DNA of 64,000 nt from Symsagittifera roscoffensis. Taxonomy: Eukaryota > Xenacoelomorpha > Acoela > Convolutidae. The notes below the pieces were generated by a model that saw nothing but the letters and a program-made list of their open reading frames with translations, did not search any database and was not told the origin of the DNA. The translations under genes and the position numbers were made by a program. Positions 11,661 through 23,447 of the stretch are shown here, piece by piece (position 1 is the first letter of the stretch; the number at the start of each line of letters is the position of its first letter). The stretch spans positions 47,620,446-47,684,445 of the forward strand of contig NC_087065.1 of NCBI RefSeq assembly GCF_963678635.1, given 5' to 3'.

Positions 11661-12992
11661 TTTACAGGTCAAAGTTAGTGATGTCTAATTAGCACCTGTG
11701 GGCTCCTATCTAGTGGCATTATAAGGGTTCAACATGACCACCACTAGATAATATATACATCTACTCTAATTAAAAAGCTCATTCTTAAGACAAAAAAGGA
11801 AAAAAGGGGTTCTTATCAATCATCATTTAATCTCTTCCTTCTTGATGACTGGCTGGTATATACTGCAATTTGTTTTAATTAAAAGGAACAAAATCTGTGC
11901 AAATGATTAGATATCAATCAACACAATCGTCTCCTTAGGAACGACTTTGAATGAGACTTAATTTTCTGTGCACGTCATGTGTCTGGTGGTAGAAAGGAAG
12001 GCGGCTCTAAATGATTCTTTGGCTACTTTCAAAATCGGGTTGAGGTGCTGGAGTCGTGTTTCGACCGACTCGAACCAAACTGCCTACACTTTAACCAACT
12101 TGACCGAAGAAAAATGTGTCTGACTGTGTTAGGCACAATCGTGCTTTGTTTTGATCGACGCAACCCAAACTGGCTGTTCCGACTGATTCAAAATAAGGTT
12201 CGACTATGTTTTGACATTGATTTTGGCTATATTTCCAAATTGTGCTCAACCGAAAACGCTGTTTTTGACGACGCATTTTGGGTCAAAACACCATCCGTGT
12301 CTTCGACCGAATAGCTTCCAAACATAATGCGATCACCTCAACCGGGGTCTTGCCCGAATCGAGTTATTATCTAACGCAGCAATTAAATAACAAAGCTATA
12401 AGGTTTGACTTCTTCCTCGGTCAAAAACTCACTCAGCAGACCACAAAAAATGTTAGGGCTGCAGAAATGTTTCCAAACATGAAGGCTCAAATGAAAAAAG
12501 AAAAATAAGTCTTGGTTTAGATTCAAAACGAATTATTAATTGTTAATTGAAATAGAACATAACCAAATGGCACAAAGTCCGAAAAAGTCATTCCAGTATA
12601 ACACTTAAATTAATGTGCGTCCGTTCACTGCGAATACGAAAAGACTAGATCTAGAAAAATGATGCAGTTCAACTTAAGTGAGTTGGCCAAATTCTCGTCT
12701 TTCATCGGCCAATTGCTTCGAAACTTACAAAAACACTCGTCTAGCCTTAAAAGCCTGGTTGTTATAAAACAGGCTAGGCCGTTTAGAGTATCCTTTGAAT
12801 GGTCACCTCACTTCTACTGCCTAGGCGTGGCGAGACGTATTGACTCTTTTCAGCCGTATCAGTGGTGTTAAAAACCACAGCTATTTTTGTACTAAGCATT
12901 AACGAATTGGACCTTACGTACCCGTGGTTTGATGAACTTTTAAAACAAGGCAAGATAAAAACTTGATCAGTAAATAAAACTATTGAATTAAA
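11661..12992. other. Non-coding stretch with degenerate ~75-bp repeat
   Basis: 12,050-12,230 repeats TTTCGACCGACTCGAACCAAA-type phrases two to three times imperfectly, giving long but meaningless open frames on both strands. No recognisable gene in the rest. Confidence 0.35.
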
Positions 12993-13288
12993 CAGGAGCG
13001 GATCTAGGATTTTCTCGAGGGGTTGGCGGATTTTCAATACAATTTCGAAAATTTTGTCAGCCTTTTTTTATGTCGATCAAATTGATTTTCCAAGCTCTCC
13101 TAAAGCACTAAAATAACCTTTTTTTTTGGCAACATTTTCTGCGCCGCAGGCAAAATTTTGAAAAAAAAAACAGACCAAAATTGCTTTTTTTTCGGCGCGC
13201 TCTCCCCTTTTAAAGTTAGTATATTCTGGCGCCGAACGCGCTATTAGAAAACTTTTAGGGTCCGTCGCCAAACATGGATACCTCTAAA
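12993..13288 (-). mobile_element. hAT-like MITE copy, right part lost
   Basis: Begins CAGGAGCGGATCTAGGAT at 12,993, with the internal words TTCTGCGCCGCAGGCAAA, TTTCGGCGCGCTC and GGCGCCGAACGCGC. Similarity fades after the GGTCCGTCGCCAAA block, so the far end and target duplication are not visible. Confidence 0.6.
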
Positions 13289-13769
13289 TTTCATATATCA
13301 AGATATCGCACGTATAATGTGGATATAACCGACCGACTTCTATACGAATTGATGTTTGTTTGAAAATTTTTAACCTTTCAGAAAAGATATATTGTTTTCC
13401 TATCTACTTAGAAACAACCGAACGACTGGTAGAAGTATGACATCAACCCTTAGGGTTTAAAGAGGAACAGATTTTTAGTCTTGACTTGGTTTCGCAACTT
13501 TTTGCTTACGAAAAAGAAAAAAAACTTTGTTAAATTTTTCCCTTCAAATGAAATTTTATTTGAACTTTGGCTGAAACACTTAAAAAGCTAATTATTTGGC
13601 CCGAATGTTTAGCAAGCAAAACAAGGACATAATTCGAATAATTTTTCTCTTTCACGTTTAGTTTTGAAAAAACTCTGACTCAAATGTGAAGAAATCTTTT
13701 GTTGTTTTTAAGCGACAAAAAAAGCTATGCGCTGTTTTTGCCGACCGATGAATGATAATATGATAATTT

Positions 13770-14150
13770 TGTTGACTTGTTTTTAGGTCGACTCGTTTTT
13801 GTTGACTTGTTTTTTTTTTAGGTCGACCAATTGTTGACTTGGTTTTGATGACTTGTTTTTTTTTAGGTCGACTGATTTGATTTTCCGAGCTCTCCCAAAG
13901 TACTAAAAAGACCCTGATTGGGCCAAATTTTCTGCGCCGCAAAATACCAAAAAATTGCGTTTTTTCAGCGCGTGCCCCCTTCAAAGTTAGAATATATTGA
14001 CGCCTAAGGCGCCTTTAGAAAAACTTTGGGGTCCGTCAGCCAAAGAAGGGATATCTTAAAATAGTTCAAAGGAGGACTATTTGGGTCGGCAGGGGCTCGA
14101 ATCCATGAGAGAAGGAGAGGCGACTGCCGCCCCCTTAAATTCGCCCCAGG
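13770..14150 (-). mobile_element. hAT-like MITE copy with internal tandem expansion
   Basis: Family words GATTTTCCGAGCTCTC, TTTTCTGCGCCGCA, GCCTAAGGCGCC and GGGTCGGCAGGGG are present, ending near TTCGCCCCAGG. The left part (13,770-13,875) holds three imperfect tandem copies of GTTGACTTGTTTTT...AGGTCGAC, whereas other copies have one GTCGAC word there. Confidence 0.55.
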
Positions 14151-14462
14151 AATTGACAGATAAAAACTTTGAGTCCACAGACAACATTACAGCCACATGA
14201 GCAGCGATTAGATACTTTTATAAAGTGAATTTGGGATATGAACTCATTAGATCACTGAGCTAAACTGCACCAATAGAATTGCATGGGGTGTCATTGACGC
14301 AGCATGGTATCCAGTCCCTCAGCAATATTTAGTTCAAAAAAATTGCAAAAGAGTTTCTTCGAAAGACGATAATACTGAAAAAAAGTTTTTTGAAAGTTGT
14401 AGTTTTATTGTCTTAAGATGTCATTGAGGCACGAAATTAGTATTTTTTCATACGGTTTCAAC

Positions 14463-14774
14463 CAGGGGCGGATCTGGGATTTTCTTGGGGGGTGGGGAGA
14501 TTTTAACAAACTTTCGAAATTTTATCGACCTTTTTTTGGTGAACCAAATTGATTTTTTGAGCTCTCACAAATCACTAACAAGACCCTGTTTTGACCAAAT
14601 TTTCTACGCTGCAGGCGAATTTTTGAAAACAGGATAAAAGGTGTTTTAGCCACATTTTAGAAAACAGCCTGACAAAAATTGATATCTTAAAATACTAGAA
14701 AGGGGGCCGTTGGGTCAGCAGGGGTCAAATCCCTGAGGCGGGAAAGGTTCCACCCCTCCCTAAATCCGTTGGTG
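14463..14774 (-). mobile_element. hAT-like MITE copy with target duplication
   Basis: Starts CAGGGGCGGATCTGGGAT; the far end is degraded (AAATCCGTTGGTG). Flanks are GTTTCAAC (14,455-14,462) and GCTTCATC (14,775-14,782), matching at 6 of 8 positions as a decayed 8-bp target duplication. Shorter than the 8.6-kb copy because of an internal deletion. Confidence 0.65.
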
Positions 14775-15954
14775 GCTTCATCATATAGTAGTCAACCAAA
14801 TTTGCTTTTGATTACTTCTTCTTTATACTGTTGGCCCAATTAACGGGTCCAATTGTTATTTCTCAAAATAAAAACTTTGATTTTGTTCTGTTTTCACCGA
14901 AGTAAGTTTTAAAAAACGTTATCATTTTTATTATTTTGTAACTAGGATTAGGTTTTTCGGAACATTGTAAAGAACTTTTTCCGAAGTTTTTGTGTTGTTC
15001 TTTATTAAAAACAAGCGTATTTAAAAAAAATATATATATAATTGAGGGAGTTGACTGCCTTTCAGAAATATGTTTTTATTAAGTTTCAAATAAAGTTTTT
15101 TCTGCCTTTCTTACTTTGGTCCTTTTTTGTGACATATGCTGCAGGTAGGTATAGTCCTTCTTATTTCTAAATTTTCTCTCACAAAAGTGATAGAGTTAGC
15201 ATGTGTTGGACATTTTCGAGTAAATGCTTCTTAGTAAAGCTGCGAAAATGTATGTTAATTTGTTCCTCAACTGACATTTATTTTTTTTCTATGGATCTAT
15301 ATGTCATACATTTATGCCATAAAAACTAAACAAAACACAAAACTGTTTTGTATGGAAAAAAAGTTTTGATTTAAATCTGTTGACAATTTACGTTGAAAGG
15401 TTTGTGATTTACGTTTCATTTTCTATAAGTTTAGTAAACACTAATTTAAAGCATACAAATGATCAAAGGCGTAATCAAAGGGCAAAAATTGGAGCAGGCC
15501 ACAAGTTGCAAAGGGCAGTGCCTTGAATGACAAAAAATGCTAAATGGGCAGTTTTTATATACGGAAAAAAGCTAATCATTCATTTTTAAGGCAACTCCAG
15601 AAGTACAGAAAATTGCATGAAATATCTATGATTACTTTTTTTTTCATAAATGAAATAAAGTATTTTTCCATAATTTGAAACAGATTTTTATTAAACTCAA
15701 TTTCTTTAAATTTTTGAGTTGCGCTCGTAACGGAATACGAGTAACAAAGACTCATGTTACTCAAAAATTGAGTCACCGATGGTTTAATGGTCTTGCATTG
15801 TAAACGACCTGAACATAGATAAAATAAATTTTGAAAAAAAAAATCTTTCAGAAAAACTGAAAAACCTAACATCTGTGAATCCAATGCTGTCATAATTTTG
15901 CAAAGTTTATTTGATTACAAAATTTATTTCGCGCTCAAAACAAATAGAAAAACA
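14775..15954. other. Non-coding stretch
   Basis: No gene, RNA or repeat boundary recognised; includes a short (TA)n tract near 15,030. Confidence 0.4.
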
Positions 15955-16201
15955 CAGGGGCGAATTTAGGGGTGGCGGACGCATCGCCCCTCAGGGATTC
16001 GACCCCCTGCCGACCCAAACGGTACCCCTTTGTACTATTTTGAGATATCCATTTTTGATAACGGACCCTAAAATTTTTCTAAGGGCGCGCCGAAAAAAAC
16101 GCGATTTTTTGGTCTTGGTCAAAACTTTCCATAACTGCCTAAAACGCCTATTCCGGCCTGTTTTTTTCAAAATTTTCGAGAAAATCCTAGATCGGCCCCT
16201 G
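15955..16201 (+). mobile_element. hAT-like MITE copy, both ends intact
   Basis: Both termini are visible: CAGGGGCGAATTTAGGGG at 15,955 and CTAGATCGGCCCCTG ending at 16,201 (247 bp). Flanks are GAAAAACA and GAAGAACG, 6 of 8 identical, a plausible old 8-bp target duplication. The interior keeps GACCCCCTGCCGACCC and GGGCGCGCCGAAAAAA. Confidence 0.7.
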
Positions 16202-16818
16202 GAAGAACGTTTCTGGGGCAATTTTTAAACTACTTAATAAAATTTTTGGTTTAGCCATCAAATTAGTTTTTTATTGCCAAGGGAATTCGAAATATAATTT
16301 TTTTCGTACGCACTATGTTGTAAAAGACGAAGAAAAATCGAAACAAAAATTTTGTTGCACCATCGAACTGAGTAGACAATATGAATTGTGAAGTAGAATA
16401 AGCTCTAGCTCAAATATGCGATATTTCAAATATCCGCTATTTCAAATATCCGGAATTAACATAAAAACTAATGAGATTTTTTCAACTATTAGATTGCTGG
16501 GCGATTATAAAACTCGCATGTGCTTATCTGTTAAATTAGTTCTTTGTTGGGGGGGGGGGGATTTAATAGAGAATGATTAAAGTGATCAAAACACAAATAT
16601 AGTTCATGAAGACGTTTCCAGTTTACAGAACAGTTAACTTCAATTCAATTTCCCAAAAAAAGATATAGTTTAAGCGAACCGTAGAAATTGGGTTTTTCCT
16701 CTTCTTTTTGAAAATTAATTGGATATTTGCATTGATAAAGATGTTTCTCGAATGTTTGAGCTAATATTCTACTTTTCTGATGATTTAACGATGTACATAT
16801 CGGATGGTTGGGCTGTAC
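16202..16818. other. Non-coding stretch
   Basis: Contains a run of ten G at ~16,550. Nothing else recognised. If the receptor gene at 16.9-17.9 kb continues downstream on the minus strand, its third exon should lie here or further left, but I could not find one. Confidence 0.35.
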
Positions 16819-16905
16819 CTAGTAGAGGAGACTATGCAGACTTGCAGATTTTGATAGAATCTCCGTGATTTGAACAGAAGTACTGGATTGATTAGTATAA
16901 CTAAC

Positions 16906-17930
16906 CTGTGGTATGCTGAACAGGCGCAACAAGCTAGCAACTTGGATGCTCACAACACTCGAGGCTGCACCAATCACCCCCACCACACCAGTGCTGCCCT
17001 TCTTAGACGAGTCATCTTTCATGGCCCCTCCCTGTTTGTTCGAACACTCCTGTGAGTCGTGGCTCGAGAATTTTCCTCGTACAAACTCGAGAGACCTTAG
17101 GTGGCAAAACGAAATTATATGTTTTTTTTCTCGCAAGCAATTTTTACAATATTTTCAAATAACAGGTTTTAGTTTTTTTCCCCCACATTTTGGTTACCCC
17201 GAGTGATGCATGAGACTATCATATAAAATGTTTTCAGCCATCATTTGGGTAACAAGAAAAAAATTTAATTTCCGTTATTCAGATTCAATGTTTTGTTAGG
17301 GTTTTTTCAAAGTAGTTAGGGTTTTTTGGTCACCCATTAACCATGCAAATAAATTTCTACAAAAAACGAGCGAAAAAATTAAAAACAAAGGTTCGCATTC
17401 TTGGTGTTTACTTTTTTATCTATATTTTCACAATTTTTCCCAAAAAAAATAGCAAAAAACCCTGTGTTATTCGCAGATCAACCGATGTGCTCTCGACTAT
17501 TATAAAATTGCCAATTTTCTAACAAAAATTGGAGCTTGAAATCTTCAAATGCCGATTTAATTGGCAATATCAATTCTCTTATATTTTAATCTATAGCCGA
17601 CCTTTCAACTCCGACCGTGTCCCGATCGCAGTCGTCTACGAACACTCCTCCGAGAGTCATCCCGTGAAGCAGGTGTGAAAAGTTTTGATTGACGATGTCA
17701 AGAGCGTAGATCATCATTTCGAGCTGCTGGATTCCAATTTCTGTGAAAATGTCCCCGCAAATTAGAGAGTCGTGACGGTCATGTACCATGAATATGCCGC
17801 CAATTTTAATGTCGCCTTCATAAACACCAATTTTGTCTTTCTCGGGCCAATTTTCAATTGTCGCGATTAATATGTCAAAAATCAATGAAATAAAAATGGA
17901 ATTAAAAACACTTGCAATAAAGTAGCGCAT
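16906..17930 (-). CDS. Class C GPCR (metabotropic-glutamate-receptor-like), first two exons only
   Basis: Minus-strand exons at 17,602-17,930 (starts ATG) and ~16,906-17,095, joined in phase by a GT/AG intron of 506 bp. Exon 1 encodes a hydrophobic N-terminus (signal-peptide-like, about residues 4-25), then the GDIKIGGIFMVHD block, a CGDIFTEIGIQQLEMM stretch and LGGVFVDDCDRDT, matching the start of the ligand-binding ANF-receptor domain of mGluR-type receptors (known-family forms: GDI.LGGLFPVH, GIQRLEAM, DTCSRDT). Exon 2 continues with SLEFVRG, a Cys, then VGVIGAASSVVSIQVASLLR and FSIPQVSY, equal to the GVIG...SVSI.VANLLRLF..PQ block of the family. The exon 2 end is uncertain: CAG/GTTAGT at 16,906 is a good donor, but the frame stays open and family-like to ~16,819. 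Cysteine-rich, 7TM and tail exons are not in the window, so this is either a truncated gene or one with distant exons. The exon 1 donor (GTCGGC) is weak. Confidence 0.7.
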
Positions 17931-19439
17931 TTTTGTTCAAGAATAAATTTAGATTTAGTTGAATTCAAGGTTTGGTTTTAATAGTTTCGACAACAATTGA
18001 CAACCTTATAAACTCTCAGATTTAAACGTAAACAGATCGAAACATATTTCACTAATGATTAACGTTACAGAAAACTAGAGGTGAAAATATTTTTTTCCAC
18101 CGGCGGTATCTTCTTTTTACCCAAGTGGTTATACGTGTTTGAAAAAAGAAAGTAAAATACGATTGGTTCAAATCACTGTAAAACGGTAATTCTTTTTGTG
18201 CACCAATAAAAATAAAATAATCAGCTAAAAAAAAATTTTTTTGTTCTGGTGAAACACGAAGAAAACTTTTTGATTTATTGTTTTTCAAATCAAGGTTTTT
18301 TAAATGAAATAATGTAATAATCTGAAGCCCAACAACATTTTAGTGAAAAACATTATGCCTTTTAGATATTTTGATGTTTCAATGTGAGAACACTAATGAC
18401 AATTTCTCTCCAAAGCAAAGAATTGTTTGAACACAACTTATGAAAACCTCTGAGAAAATCATGAGATAAAGCATTATGCTTGGTTCAGTTTCAAAATAAA
18501 GAGGCGTTACGCGAAACAAAGAAATTCTGAAGCAATTCTAAAAACCCAATTGAATGAAAGTAAAAGCGTCATTAAATTCATTCCAACTAATTTACTGTTA
18601 TGCTCGCATACCCCTGCGAGGTGCGAAAAACTAAGTTGGAATAAAAGCGGAGATTATTATCTTTTATTTTTTATTAGCACCTTGCGATTTCAATCAAACT
18701 GACATATATATTTAACAATTCCATTCGCGGTTGATTAAAAAATTAATTCACGAATGACGTAATTCCAGTTTGGTCACGCAAGAATTACATGGCAATCAAA
18801 ATAGGAAGTTTTTGAGGGTTTCAGTTGAAGTGAATGTTGGCATGATAAAGGGGAACAAGCGACCTCTGTTGACATAATTCTGTAAGTGGACTAATTTTAA
18901 ACAGCACTTATTTCGATGATACAATTTTTGGAAAATCATTTCCAATACGTTTTCTGTATTTATTTGACAAAAATAAAAAAAACTGGGTTTTTCAATTTTT
19001 CAGCGGAACTTGACCTGTATTTGAAAAAATCTGCCTTTATTTTGCTCATCAAAGTATCATTATATATTGAAAACAGGGATATCTAGCGGTTGAGCAGTTA
19101 GTTCAGAAAATTTGGATTGTACTCCTTGAAAAAACTCTAAATTTAAGCGCAATAATTGAATATAATTTTATGATGTCCTTGGTTATCTTTTTTGTTCCTG
19201 CCTTTTGAGGTTTAGTTAAGTTACCTATGTGCGTTGAAAAATTGAATTTTCAAGTCCCTCTTCATCTTCGATGATCAGAACGAAACAAAAGTATAGCTGT
19301 GCTCGAGGCAAAGCCGATGATCAGCTAGCCGATACAAGATGATCACAGAAAACAACCAAGATATTGCGTACATTAACTACACGAAAATGTGGTGATACAA
19401 TGCAATAGGTGGCAGACTCAAGTTGAATAGCAGGATCAT
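17931..19439. other. Non-coding stretch
   Basis: Likely contains the upstream region of the class C GPCR exon 1. Positions 19,180-19,440 share CAGCTAGCCGATACAAGATG and AATGTGGTGATA with 56.02-56.30 kb, an interspersed repeat. Nothing else recognised. Confidence 0.4.
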
Positions 19440-22400
19440 TCTTTGTTATACTTCAAACAAAGCTGATAGTTTAATTAAAAAGCCAATTTTTTTTTGGTGG
19501 AAGAAATGAAACTAGGAATGATCTGGCTTTTTCTTGGCTTACAACACAAAAAAAAGATGCGAATCATGCAAAACAACTTAGTATCAAGAATAAAGTTATT
19601 GAGATCTGATTATCTCGCAAAATTAATGTCACACAAAATGCAACTCAAAATTGCGCAAATTCCAATAGTACATTTTTTAGAAATTCATTTTTGAACCAAT
19701 TTCTTTGTTTGCAAAACCTAAACTAATTGTTTTAAATTTTTTTTCAGCGCAAACTTACAAGGCCAATTTGTGCAATGGATAATTGCAGAGTTTGGTGTCT
19801 TGAGGGCGCTGGAATTGAGAGACAGGTCTTTAAATTTGTTTCAAAATATTAGTGGTTTCCTTTTGCCAAAAAATTTGTGGTTTCATTGCCTAAATACCTG
19901 TAAAGGAAACTTTGTCAGCTCAATGGTTTTGTCGAGAATTCCGCAGTGACTGAAAGTAGCTAATTGCTCGGAGTTTTGCAATTGTAAGCTGATGTCACTT
20001 ACAATTTGCGGATTCTAATTGCAGTTGCGGATTCAGAAAAAGCGTAATTTAACTATTCGCATATATATTTTTGCTTGAGGTTTTCTCAAAATGTTCTAGA
20101 TTCTGCCAATTTTTTTGTTTTTGGGACATTTTGACATTACAATGGTTTGGCTATTTGTTTGTGGAATCTAAAACAGCAAAATTATCTGCGACGATTTTTT
20201 TCTCGGCCTGTTGCGGAATCCGCTTACAATTGACAAACTACACAGTTTCACCTCGTGATGTGTAAATTAAAAAATCTGCCATTTCTTTGCTCTTCAATGT
20301 ATTGGTATACATTGGAAACGGGGATAGCCAGCAGTTTGGCAAATGGCACAGAAAATTCCGACTCTACTATTATTATTTCAAAAAAAACTGAATTTATTTG
20401 CATCAAAAAAAAATTTTAACGATTCTCTCTGTCAGTTTATTGTTTGGAAACAAATTGATCTGGCCTTTTCTTGGTTTATAATGAAAAAAAAAGATGCAAA
20501 TAATATGAAAACCAAATGTTAAGACTAGAGCTGTTGAGCATCTGATCATCTCGCGAACAAAGCCATTAGTGACTTCGAGGATTAACTTGCACAAACCGCA
20601 CGAAAAAAGTGCGCAAAAACACACCATTAAATCACACAAAAACACTGCATGCATTTTAAAAAAAGACAACGCAAATTGCGCGACGATGCAATTTTCATAG
20701 CGCAAACCGCAACAAAAATTATGCAACACAAATCTGTAAACTCAAACCTTCAGGTGAATTTTAGAAATAATCTCTTTTTCGGATACTTCACTTGCAAAAG
20801 TGCAATACAGATAGATAACCAAAATGTTCCATTAAAATTTTAATTTGAAGTCGGATCTGCATTTTTCATCATTAAACCATAGACCAGAAAAAAAAACAAT
20901 AAAACAAACAGAACAATTAAAAAAAATACCAAAAACAATAGCGTTTACCTTCATGGCTTCACTAGATTGACCTACTTGAACAAAGTTTTTGCTTTTTTTA
21001 AAGCTAAATCGGATTTCACGGCTCTCCTTTCTTTTTGAGGCTTCTAAACATTAAGGATATTTTCCGTTAAGGAATCTGTTTTATTGTTGTTCGAAAACCA
21101 AAGATACAACAAATGTTTTGAAAAGTTTGGATTTCATTTGCATGAATCGACATTTTCAGAAACCTTTTGATACCAATATGGCGCGATCCACGGAGACACA
21201 CTCATGACAGAAAAGCAGCTACTATTTGGCTGATATCAGTCGTTTCGAAAACCTGCTTTCACAATTTACAAAGTTTAAGCCTAAGCAAAGAAAGCAACTT
21301 TAACCGTTTTGACGTTTTAAAATCGTTGTAGCAACACATAATAAAGTAGACCGAACAAATCTATGGCGAGTTTTTTAATTTCTCAATTGTAGGATCCAAG
21401 CACACTTTTTAGAAATCCATTTTTAAACTTATTCCTCTGTTTGCAAAACTTAAACAAATTGTTTTAATATTTTTGCAGCGCTCAGTTTGTTGTCTGAAGG
21501 TCACTAGAATTCAGATAAGAGTCCTAAAATTTGTTCCAAATGATAAACGTTTTCCTTTTAAATGTGTATCCAGTGCTTAAATAATTGTAAAATAAATTTT
21601 ATCGAGGATTCCGCAGCTAGGGAAAGTAGCTAGTTGTTCGGGATTCTGAAATTGTAGGAGCATGTCAATTACACTTTGCGGATTCTATTTGCAGTTGCGG
21701 ATTCTGAAAAAGCGTAATATGATAAATTAAAGCGTATACACAAATATAATATTTTCTTTGAAATTTTCCCAAAAGATTTCCTCAGATTCTGCAATTTATT
21801 TTGGCGTTCCACAAACTTCGCTGGGAATCCTGCAAAATTTGTAAGGGATTCCGCAGTTTTATCATTTTTCGGGGCCTTTTTAAGCAATGCAGTGTTGTAG
21901 CTATTTGTTTGTGGAATCTTGGTTTGAAATGAAAGGAAAAGAGATGCAAATGAAATAAGAATCGTCAGTCAAGACTGTAGTTGTTCAACATCTGATCATC
22001 TCGGAAACAAAATCATTTGTGACACCTATGATAAAATTTCACAATTTGCAGCACAAAAATGAGCAAAAACGCTCCATTCAATCACACAAAAACACCATAC
22101 AAATTTCAAAAAATGTCATGCAAATTGCCACGCCGGGCCCCTCTTTTTGAGGTTAGTAAACATTATGGATGAATTTCTGTTAAGGCGTCGCTTTTATTTT
22201 TGTTGGAAAAACCACAGTTACAACAAATAATTTTGAAAGTTTGGATTTAATTTGCCTGAATCGAAATTTTCAAAAAACCTTTTGATACCATTATGGCACA
22301 ATCAATGAAGACACACTCTCGACAGAAAACGCAGCTACTGTTTAGCTGATATCAAGCGTTTAGAAATCCAGCATTCACAATTTCAAAATCTAAACTTTAG

Positions 22401-22510
22401 CTAAGCAAGCAATTTTAACCGTTTTGAATTTTTAAAACCGTTGTAGAATTACATAATAAGGCAGACCGAACAAATCTAAGGCCAATTTTTTAAACTTTTT
22501 AAATATAGGA
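19440..22510. repeat. Diverged, roughly triplicated non-coding unit
   Basis: Three related blocks follow each other (about 19.44-20.39, 20.39-21.42 and 21.42-22.51 kb). Shared words include CATCTGATCATCTCG (near 19,600 as CTGATTATCTCGC, then near 20,540 and 21,990), the TTTGTTTGCAAAACYTAAAC block (19,705; 21,440), a CCGCAG...GAAAGTAGCTA word (19,940; 21,610) and CCTTTTGATACCA with ACACACTC (21,165; 22,278). Offsets between matched words differ because each unit has its own insertions, such as the inverted-repeat element in unit 1. No coding potential. Confidence 0.5.
19758..20255. mobile_element. Inverted-repeat DNA element (copy 2, shorter relative of 2.47-3.79 kb)
   Basis: Left end TACAAGGCCAATTTGTGCA and right end GTTTCACCTCGTG are diverged forms of the TACGAGGCC ends at 2469 and 3787. 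Shared internal landmarks are TTGCGGATTC words, TTTGTGGAATCTAAAACAGC and GCGGAATCCGCTTACAATT just before the right end. A further partial copy seems to sit at 21.48-21.92 kb. Confidence 0.45.
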
Positions 22511-22883
22511 TCCAATTAAAAAAGAAAGAATAAAAACGCCTTTTTTCGTTATCGTTTGTCTTGTTGACCGTTGTAAAAACCGTTTGACGGCTCTTACCCC
22601 CCCCATCTTAGATAAGCATCGATTTCATGGTATAACGAGTAGTTTTACAAGGTTGAGCATGAAAATCAAATATGTATGTCATGGCATAATTAGTTTGTAT
22701 TTCGTATTCCCTAATTAGACAGTATTTTACTACAAACCTACAATGTGAACAGAAAAATTGCTCTATAAAATTGCAGATTAGAGGGGAGTGGGGGAGGGGG
22801 GAAGGAAAAAAGCCTGTTTTACTTACGTCGACATGTTCAAAGAACCTAATTTTAAAAATATTGAAAATTTATTTTTCAAAAAT
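22511..22883. other. Non-coding stretch
   Basis: Nothing recognised apart from short C-rich (22,598) and G-rich (22,784-22,802) runs. Confidence 0.35.
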
Positions 22884-23279
22884 TGGCTGGATTTAAGGAG
22901 GGGGCGGAGGGTGGACGCCTTCCTCAGTCATATGACCCCCTGCCGACCCAAAGGATCCCCTTTTGTTCTGTTTTGAGATATCCATTTTTTACTGACTCAC
23001 TTAAAATTTTTCTGAAGGTGCCTTTGGCGCCAAGATACACTAATTTTGAAGGGGGAGCACGCGCTGAAAAAACGCAATTTTTTGCTCAAAATTTTAAAAA
23101 AAGTGCCTAAAAACGCCTTTTTCTCCCCTTTATCAAAAAGTTGGCTGCGGCGCAGAAAATATGGTCAAAATAGGGTCTTTACAGTGATTTGGTTGAGCTC
23201 AAAAAATCAAATTGGTCGACATAAAAACAAAATTTTGAAAATCCGCCTCCCCCTCAAGAAAATCCTAGATCCGCCCCTG
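22884..23279 (+). mobile_element. hAT-like MITE copy, near full length
   Basis: Degraded left end (CTGGATTTAAGGAGGGGGCG), intact right end CCTAGATCCGCCCCTG. All family blocks occur in order: GACCCCCTGCCGACCC, GATATCCATTTTTT, GCCTTTGGCGCCAA, GGGGGAGCACGCGC, GCGGCGCAGAAAAT and TTGGTCGACA. At ~395 bp it is, with the 8.6-kb copy, the best guide to the full family consensus. Confidence 0.65.
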
Positions 23280-23312
23280 AGCACAGGTGAAATATCTTTT
23301 TAAATTTGAATC

Positions 23313-23447
23313 TGAAGTCAAAATTTTGGAAACAAATGCCCAAAAACGCCCTTTTGGCCTATTTTTTTTGAAAAAATTGCCTACGGCGCAGAAAATTTGG
23401 TCGCAATGAAAACCCGCCCCCTCGAGAAAATCGTAGATCCGCGCCTG
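23313..23447 (+). mobile_element. hAT-like MITE fragment (right half)
   Basis: Starts in the AAAATTTTGG...GCCCAAAAACGCC block and ends TCGTAGATCCGCGCCTG. It lies 33 bp downstream of the previous copy in the same orientation, so the pair may be a partial tandem duplication. Confidence 0.55.

Noticed and set aside
12045-12508. Overlapping ORFs of 61-89 codons, apparently Cys/Phe rich
   Set aside because: They are open on both strands over a degenerate DNA repeat; no family signature.
18165-18184. GGTTCAAATCAC, similar to a tRNA/SINE B box
   Set aside because: No matching A box or cloverleaf around it.
22884-23303. Plus-strand ORFs with phrases such as PLPTQRIPFCSVL recurring near 16.0 and 63.2 kb
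   Set aside because: The recurring peptides are translations of the hAT-like MITE, not protein genes.
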